Position numbers and translations under genes: made by a program
Shown here: positions 7,030 to 11,902 of the stretch, piece by piece
Numbering within the stretch: the first letter of the stretch is position 1
Layout of the letters: every line of letters begins with the position of its first letter
Notes under the pieces: model-generated
Told to the model about the DNA's origin: nothing
What the model saw: only the letters and a program-made list of their open reading frames with translations
The model's database searches: none
Source: Deltaproteobacteria bacterium
Lineage (GTDB): Bacteria; Desulfobacterota; Binatia; UBA9968
Length of the DNA: 11,902 nucleotides
Direction: 5' to 3'
Assembly: GCA_016184235.1 (NCBI GenBank)
Contig: JACPDC010000090.1
Span: 1 to 11,902 of the forward strand

Positions 7030-8043
7030 CTAGATCTCCCTCCCGATCGCTTCCGCCACCTTCCTGGCCTCTCGCATCAGGGCGGCAAATTTGTTCGGCT
7101 TGAGCGATTGCGGACCGTCGCTCAAGGCTACCTCCGGATGGGAGTGGACCTCGATCAGCAGCCCATCTGCACCGGCCGCGATCCCGGCCAGCGCCATCGG
7201 CGTCACCAGATCCCATCTTCCCGTCCCATGGCTCGGATCCACGAACACCGGCAAGTGCGAGAGCTGTTTCAGCACGGGAACCGCGCTCAGGTCCAGGGTG
7301 TTCCTGGTCTCGCTCTCGTAGGTGCGGATGCCCCGCTCGCACAGAATAATCTTCCGGTTTCCCTCCGCGGCGATATACTCGGCCGAGAGCAGAAACTCCT
7401 GGATCGTCGCGCTCATGCCGCGCTTGAGCATGACCGGTTTGTTGAGCTTGCCCACCTCGGTGAGCAGTTTGAAGTTCTGCATGTTGCGCGCCCCGATCTG
7501 CAGGATATCCGTGTAGCGGCACACCACGTCCAAATCGCGCGGGTCGAGCACTTCGGTAATCACCGGAAGGCCTGTCACCTCACGGGCATGGGCGAGATAA
7601 CCCAGCCCCTCTTCGGCCAGACCCTGAAAACTGTACGGCGAAGTCCGGGGCTTGAAAGCGCCGCCGCGCAGAAAAGTTCCCCCCGCCTCTTTCACCGGAA
7701 TAGCCGCCTCCAGGACCTGGTCCCTGGACTCCACGGAGCAAGGACCGGCCATCACGTGAATCCTCTTCCCGCCGATCTTGTGGCTGTTGACCTCGATGAT
7801 GGTGTTGGTCTTCTGAAACTCCCGGCTCACGAGCTTATAGGGCTTCAGTATCGGGAGCACTTTTTCTACGCCCGGGAAGGACTCCAGAGTCTGATCGACC
7901 AGCAGCCGCTCGTCTCCGATCGCGCCGATGATGGTCCTCTCCTTGCCCTCGGAGAGATGGGCCCTCAAACCGAAGCTTTCGATTCGCTCCACTACCTTGT
8001 GGATCTCCTCCGCTGTCAATCCGGGCTTCAAAACGACTATCAT
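7030..8043 (-). CDS. aroF: DAHP synthase with N-terminal ACT-like regulatory domain (Thermotoga type)
   Basis: DAHP synthase condenses phosphoenolpyruvate and erythrose-4-phosphate, the committed step of aromatic biosynthesis. The 337-residue protein begins with a ferredoxin-like regulatory domain (1-70, MIVVLKPGLTAEEI), followed by the (beta/alpha)8 barrel. The barrel motifs are AGPCSVES (99-106), GGAFKPRTSPYSFQG (127-141), KRGMSATIQEFL (207-218), CERGIRTYE (235-243), DPSHGTG (269-275), EVHSHPE (298-304) and SDGPQ (308-312). The residues Cys102, Lys131, His272, Glu298 and Asp309 fall at the same numbers as the lysine and metal ligands known for the T. maritima enzyme, so it should be active. 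The N-terminal domain in that group mediates tyrosine/phenylalanine inhibition. The ATG at 8043 has GGAG 7 nt upstream, 21 bp after hisC. Alternative labels are aroG and aroA(G). Confidence 0.95.
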   Translation of the reverse strand: MIVVLKPGLTAEEIHKVVERIESFGLRAHLSEGKERTIIGAIGDERLLVDQTLESFPGVEKVLPILKPYKLVSREFQKTNTIIEVNSHKIGGKRIHVMAGPCSVESRDQVLEAAIPVKEAGGTFLRGGAFKPRTSPYSFQGLAEEGLGYLAHAREVTGLPVITEVLDPRDLDVVCRYTDILQIGARNMQNFKLLTEVGKLNKPVMLKRGMSATIQEFLLSAEYIAAEGNRKIILCERGIRTYESETRNTLDLSAVPVLKQLSHLPVFVDPSHGTGRWDLVTPMALAGIAAGADGLLIEVHSHPEVALSDGPQSLKPNKFAALMREARKVAEAIGREI

Positions 8044-8064
8044 CAGATCTCCACTAATCCCTTA

Positions 8065-9155
<1,091 letters not shown>

Positions 9156-9159
<4 letters not shown>

Positions 9160-10232
9160 ACACCGCACGGATAAGAGCCCAGCACTTTGATAAACAGGCA
9201 ATTCCTCTCGAGCTTCTTCACCGCCCGCTGAATCCTGGGCTCCTCTATATGTCCTTCCAGGTCTAAAAAAAATAGGTATTCCCACGGCTTGTGCTTGAGC
9301 GGGCGCGACTCGATCTTGGTCAAATTGATCCGGTTCTTGGCGAATGGCTGCAGCATCCGGTGCAAAACCCCCACCTCGTCTTTCACCGAAAAGACCAGCG
9401 AGGTCTTGTCGTCTCCGCTCCGGCGCGGCTGCTGGTCCCCGATGACGAGGAAGCGGGTAATATTATTCGCCTGGTCTTCGATATTCCCCGCTACTGCCTG
9501 CAACCCGTAAAGCTCCTTCGCCAGGCCGCTGGCGACCGCGGCTACACTAGGCTCTGCGGCAGCCATCTGCGCCGCCTGCGCGGTGCTGGCCGTCTCATTG
9601 ACCTGGACGCCGGGCAGGTTGCTGGCCAGCCAGCGGCGGCACTGGGCCAGGGCCTGCGGATGAGAGACGACGCGCTGGATTTCTTCGAGCCGGCCGGAGC
9701 GCGACAGAAGATAGAGATGGATCTCCAGAGAGGCCTCCGCGCAGATCCTGACATCTCCTTCGACGAGCATGTCCAGGGTGTGAGTGACCACGCCCTCGGT
9801 GGAGTTTTCGATCGGCACCACGCCGTAATCCGCCCGCCCCTGACTGACCTCCTGAAAGACATCCGCTATGCTCGGTAGCGGAACAAAAGCGGCCGAGGAG
9901 CCGAACTTTTCCCGGGCGGCCTGGTGTGTGAAGGTCGCCTCCGGACCGAAATAGGCGACCTTGATGGAACCTTCGAGGGAGCGAGAGGCGGAAAGTATCT
10001 CCCGGTAAACGGCGTGCAGGGACTGCGCGGGCAACGGCCCGTGATTTAGATCCGATACCCTTTGAAAGATCTCTTTTTCGCGGCTGGGGACGTAAACCTG
10101 CTCTTTTTCCAGACTCTTCTGCTGCCCGATCTTCTGCGCAAGAGAGGCTCTCTGGTTGAGTAGCTCTACTATTTTCCCGTCAACTTGATCGATCTTTTTT
10201 CTGAGGGCATCGACCGTCTCTTTACGGTTCAA
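9156..10232 (-). CDS. pheA: Bifunctional chorismate mutase/prephenate dehydratase (P-protein)
   Basis: PheA turns chorismate into prephenate and then phenylpyruvate, the phenylalanine branch. Domain order (358-residue version) is an AroQ-type mutase helix bundle (about 5-85, DALRKKIDQVDGKIVELLNQR), prephenate dehydratase (about 90-270) with YFGPEATFTHQAA, VPIENSTEGVV and NNITRF (catalytic Thr259), and a C-terminal ACT domain (about 275-358) with GVLHRML and ESRP, the phenylalanine-sensing site. The start is uncertain. TTG at 10232 is chosen because GAGG lies 6 nt upstream and the length fits the family. GTG at 10244 (362 aa) and TTG at 10277 (373 aa) are alternatives. It is the first gene of the long minus-strand operon, and its stop overlaps hisC (ATGA). 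Regulation is probably feedback through ACT; no leader peptide or attenuator was seen. Confidence 0.93.
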
Positions 10233-10292
10233 TGAAAACCTCACCCCGGCACGCAGTCCTTCTAACAAGCAAGACAACGCGCCAAATGATCT

Positions 10293-10321
10293 AAGCTATC
10301 TTAATTTCAAAGGAATTGCAA
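10293..10321 (-). promoter_or_regulatory. Possible promoter of the pheA operon
   Basis: On the minus strand TTGCAA (10321-10316) and TAGCTT (10298-10293) are 17 bp apart in a locally AT-rich stretch upstream of pheA. The matches to the sigma-70 consensus are only moderate (four and three to four of six). The position, about 60 bp before the pheA start and after the upstream protease gene, is what an operon promoter would need. No operator or attenuator was recognised. Confidence 0.3.
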
Positions 10322-10393
10322 ATATCCGGCCGGTACCGTGACGCAACGCTCCGGCGGGATGGCAATTCGGCACGAGCCGAGAAAGACTAGCGG

Positions 10394-10744
10394 TTAACCA
10401 ACAAAGCCTTCGACGGGAATCAGACGCTTCGCCACAGGATCGACCGCCAGGAAAAGGCTCTCCAAAGCAACGGCCCCAAGTAGAGGAGGGCCTGCGGGAG
10501 CAATGAAGCAAGGCGTGGTAGTTTCCTGTCCGTCTAAGGCAAGGCGGACCTCGGCTATGGGCCAGACCTCTCGTTGTCCTCCGGCAATGACAACTCGTTG
10601 GGAACGGGCAGGAACGAGCGCCAAACGCTCCGCCAGCGGCCGAGGAACCACAAGGAGAGTGGCCCCTGTGTCAACAAGAAACTCGACCTCCTCCTTGTGC
10701 CCTGTAGGTCCTGTGAGAAATCCTTTTACGTCAAAAACTCCCAT
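10394..10744 (-). CDS. Retropepsin-like (clan AA) aspartic protease
   Basis: This 116-residue single-domain protein carries FLVDTGATLLVVP (22-34), the Asp25-Thr-Gly active-site loop of retropepsins, and PPLLGAVALE (86-95), the hydrophobic-hydrophobic-Gly element that packs against it. The size equals one protomer, so the active enzyme would be a homodimer. It resembles the small bacterial/archaeal clan AA proteins (AF_0612-like); the match to that subfamily is from memory. No signal peptide or membrane segment is seen, so it should be cytosolic. Natural substrates of these proteins are mostly unknown. The gene ends 160 bp before pheA and diverges from the coiled-coil gene at 10870. A promoter-like pair precedes it and no Shine-Dalgarno sequence is obvious. 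It probably is not part of the aromatic pathway. Confidence 0.8.
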   Translation of the reverse strand: MGVFDVKGFLTGPTGHKEEVEFLVDTGATLLVVPRPLAERLALVPARSQRVVIAGGQREVWPIAEVRLALDGQETTTPCFIAPAGPPLLGAVALESLFLAVDPVAKRLIPVEGFVG

Positions 10745-10766
10745 TTCAGACTACGCTCTGACCGCT

Positions 10767-10794
10767 ATTCTAACGTATTTATTTGGCGACGCAA
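10767..10794 (-). promoter_or_regulatory. Possible promoter of the aspartic protease gene
   Basis: On the minus strand TTGCGT (10794-10789) and TAGAAT (10772-10767) are 16 bp apart. The -10 matches the sigma-70 consensus at five of six bases. Transcription would start near 10760 and leave a leader of only about 15 nt before the ATG at 10744, which fits the lack of a Shine-Dalgarno sequence. The match is by eye. Confidence 0.35.
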
Positions 10795-10869
10795 CCTGAT
10801 TGAGCACTGAAGCTTTCTAAAAACAGGGTCTTGACACATCAATCCCTTGCTGGGTAAGAAGGATCATCT

Positions 10870-11310
10870 ATGGCGCGCCAACCCGGAAAGAAAAGCATTG
10901 AATCACGCCTGACAGGAGTGGAGCGGGGCATCAAGTCGCTCCAAGCGAGCGACGCGGCGATTATAAAGTCGATGCGTAGCGGCTTTTCCCAGATGGAGAG
11001 CCGCTTTGGCAAGATGGAGAGCCGCTTTGGCAAGATGGAAGGCCGCCTTGGCAATGTGGAGAGCCGTTTTGTCAACATCGACAGTCGCCTTGGCAATATG
11101 GAGAGCCGTTTTGTCAACATCGACAGTCGCCTTGGCAATATGGAGAGCCGCTTTGTCAATATGGAAAGCCGCCTTGACCAGATCTACAACCACATCGATG
11201 GATTTATGAAGCTGCACGAGACACTCGACATCGAGTTCCGGGTTATGAAGGAGCAGGTGCGGCGTCTCGAGATGCGTGTAGAACAGTTGGAAGCTAACGG
11301 AAAAAGCTAA
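10870..11310 (+). CDS. Heptad-repeat coiled-coil protein of unknown function
   Basis: This 146-residue protein is not recognised by name. AAGGA lies 6 nt before the ATG, so the start is good. After a basic N-terminus (MARQPGKKS) and one helix, residues 42-104 are nine back-to-back heptads such as MESRFGK, MEGRLGN, VESRFVN, IDSRLGN and MESRFVN. A degenerate tenth (MRSGFSQ) precedes them at 35-41. Met/Val/Ile and Phe/Leu alternate at spacing 4-3, the a/d pattern of a long parallel coiled coil of about 70 residues. The tail (105-146) has further helix with VRRLEMRVEQLEANGKS. There is no signal peptide or membrane segment. Proteins of this build are common 'hypothetical' genes in environmental genomes and could be oligomerisation stalks or adaptors. 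It diverges from the aspartic protease gene; a functional link is only a guess. The 3' end overlaps the transposase-remnant frame. Confidence 0.72.
   Translation: MARQPGKKSIESRLTGVERGIKSLQASDAAIIKSMRSGFSQMESRFGKMESRFGKMEGRLGNVESRFVNIDSRLGNMESRFVNIDSRLGNMESRFVNMESRLDQIYNHIDGFMKLHETLDIEFRVMKEQVRRLEMRVEQLEANGKS
10992..11180 (+). repeat. Tandem array of nine 21-bp units inside the coiled-coil gene
   Basis: Nine consecutive 21-bp units encode one heptad each. Units 1 and 2 (10992-11012 and 11013-11033) are identical. A 42-bp double unit is repeated exactly at 11059-11100 and 11101-11142. The remaining units differ by a few bases, mostly conservative or silent, for example the third unit (11034-11054). 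The near-identity at DNA level points to recent slippage or unequal exchange. Because the unit is a multiple of three, copy number can change without breaking the frame. Confidence 0.92.
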
Positions 11311-11392
11311 AATTTTCTTGCCCGACTCCTGATCCCGTACCGCACCAACCACCATCCCGGCTCCGTCGTCCGTTCTCGCGCGTCTCTGCTCT

Positions 11393-11452
11393 CCCCGGAG
11401 AGGTGACGTGATAGTAAGCGTGCGGATAGTCGATGCGCAGGGGCCGGGACAC
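11393..11452 (-). pseudogene. 5' remnant of an IS200-like/REP-associated (RAYT) transposase
   Basis: From a GTG at 11452 the minus strand reads SRPLRIDYPHAYYHVTS, the highly typical first residues of RAYT/Y1 transposases (usual form: M-x-RPLRIEYPGA-YHVTSRGN). After about 20 codons the match stops: the expected RGNER segment is replaced by PGRAETRENG. The frame then runs on to a stop at 11294, overlapping the coiled-coil gene, with nothing transposase-like. The catalytic HUH and Tyr motifs are absent, so it is inactive. Whether this is a deletion remnant or a small non-autonomous copy of the element is not clear. A short inverted repeat (CTCTCC/GGAGAG, 11389-11402) lies at the break point. Confidence 0.65.
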
Positions 11453-11474
11453 GGCGGAACTTCTAGCAAAAAGA

Positions 11475-11574
11475 TAATCAAATAGCAAAGGCCAAGATTT
11501 GACCCTAAGGCCGAGTATCAAAATAGCAAGATACAAGACCTGACCCCAACTCCCCTTTGACCCCAACTCCCCTT
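11475..11574. repeat. Iterated motifs upstream of the transposase remnant
   Basis: Two 31-bp stretches, 11475-11505 and 11516-11546, match at 22 of 31 positions (shared words AAATAGCAA, CAAGA and TGACCC). Overlapping the end of the second, the 17-bp unit TGACCCCAACTCCCCTT occurs twice in exact tandem (11541-11557 and 11558-11574). On the minus strand these read GGGGTCAGGTCTTG..., a kind of sequence I recall just before RAYT transposase starts in environmental genomes. They probably belong to the same degraded element. The stretch 11311-11597 holds no other gene that I can support. Confidence 0.7.
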
Positions 11575-11597
11575 TTCTTCCTTTCTGACTCTCCCTA

Positions 11598-11902
11598 TCA
11601 CCTAACTGGCCAAATCCCTGTATCTTGTTCAAAGCGTATCCGAGGAACCGGGTACGGCTGACCATTTAGCAACAGTCCCTCAATTTCAACATAGAAGGTT
11701 CGGCTAGGGTCTGGTGGAGAGACATCAAATTCGAGAGTAAGAATTGTGGAAACATTCTCTGGCAATAGGATTGTCTTCGCCAGCGACGGAGGTATCTTGC
11801 CAATCTCGACTTGGGATTTAACGTGGTGGCCTCCCTCAACGCCCGCCAGGAGGCCGCAAAGGCGGAGATGAAGACGGCGACCCGCTCCCTCGAGGCGCAG
11901 CT
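11598..11902 (-). CDS. Unrecognised protein, C-terminal part (open at right edge)
   Basis: A minus-strand frame of 100 codons is open from the right edge to a TGA at 11600-11598. The last 75 residues look like real, beta-rich protein, for example SQVEIGKIPPSLAKTILLP, then STILTLEFDVSPPDPSRTF, then VEIEGLLLNGQPYPVPRI, ending GIWPVR. I do not recognise a family. The first 26 residues are different (rich in Leu, Arg, Gly and His, for example HLRLCGLLAG). In that stretch, 11823-11902, the opposite strand reads more naturally (NARQEAAKAEMKTATR). The base composition also jumps from moderate to high GC near 11822. The true gene may therefore be interrupted or begin near that point. No start codon or Shine-Dalgarno sequence could be assigned. 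It lies upstream of the transposase remnant on the same strand. Confidence 0.4.
   Translation of the reverse strand, partial: LRLEGAGRRLHLRLCGLLAGVEGGHHVKSQVEIGKIPPSLAKTILLPENVSTILTLEFDVSPPDPSRTFYVEIEGLLLNGQPYPVPRIRFEQDTGIWPVR

Noticed and set aside
6980..7522. N-terminal extension of tyrA (181 codons upstream of the ATG at 6979)
   Set aside because: It overlaps DAHP synthase in another frame and crosses the hairpin repeat. The family N-terminus begins at the ATG at 6979, which has a good ribosome binding site.
9160..9285. 42-codon N-terminal extension of hisC
   Set aside because: It lies inside the pheA ACT-domain coding region. The ATG at 9159 overlaps the pheA stop in the usual ATGA manner and matches the family start.
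10367..10380. TCGGC/GCCGA hairpin after the aspartic protease gene as a terminator
   Set aside because: The stem is only 5 bp and no T-run follows on the minus strand, so intrinsic termination is not supported.
10831..10860. TTGACA (10831-10836) as promoter of the coiled-coil gene
   Set aside because: A perfect -35 word, but the only -10 at 17-18 bp spacing is poor. Transcription would begin about 3 nt before the ATG, leaving the clear AAGGA site outside the mRNA.
10992..11180. CRISPR-like array
   Set aside because: The 21-bp units are contiguous, with no unique spacers, and encode in-frame heptads.
10903..11481. 192-codon minus-strand frame with repeated HIAKA-type heptads
   Set aside because: Antisense shadow of the 21-bp repeat array. 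The plus-strand frame has a proper Shine-Dalgarno sequence and a canonical a/d pattern.

Overview
The window looks like chromosome of an uncultured, GC-rich Gram-negative bacterium of proteobacterial or Desulfobacterota-like type. The grounds are an IHF-beta gene, a LapA-type membrane protein, an S1 protein with six repeats, and a gene order (pheA-hisC-DAHP synthase-tyrA-aroA-cmk-rpsA-sppA-ihfB) that resembles the aromatic 'supraoperon' of pseudomonads and the arrangement in deltaproteobacteria. The exact phylum cannot be fixed from this sequence.

Positions 1-10232 are one almost gapless minus-strand gene train, transcribed right to left. The first five genes are pheA (chorismate mutase/prephenate dehydratase), hisC (probable aromatic/histidinol-phosphate aminotransferase), a Thermotoga-type DAHP synthase, tyrA and aroA. 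They cover the entry step, the EPSP step and both terminal branches to phenylalanine and tyrosine. The train continues into housekeeping genes: cmk, rpsA, sppA, ihfB, a HIT-family hydrolase, lapA and the start of a Mg-chelatase/MoxR-like AAA+ ATPase cut by the left edge. Junctions are short or overlapping, which suggests translational coupling. Control visible in the proteins is an ACT domain in PheA and an ACT-like domain in DAHP synthase. Control visible in the DNA is a hairpin repeat carrying the tyrA ribosome binding site, a strong 11-bp hairpin in the 3' end of rpsA, and a small hairpin before ihfB.

Positions 10233-11902 are different in character and look accessory. They hold a minus-strand retropepsin-like aspartic protease gene with a possible promoter of its own. 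Divergent from it is a plus-strand coiled-coil gene built from 21-bp (7-residue) tandem repeats. Next come a remnant of an IS200-like/REP-associated (RAYT) transposase start with iterated upstream motifs, and the C-terminal part of an unrecognised minus-strand gene. That last reading frame crosses an abrupt composition change near 11822, just before the right edge.

No RNA genes, CRISPR arrays or intact mobile elements were seen. Most of the window is well understood; the less ordinary signals are the DNA hairpins inside the operon and the accessory right end.
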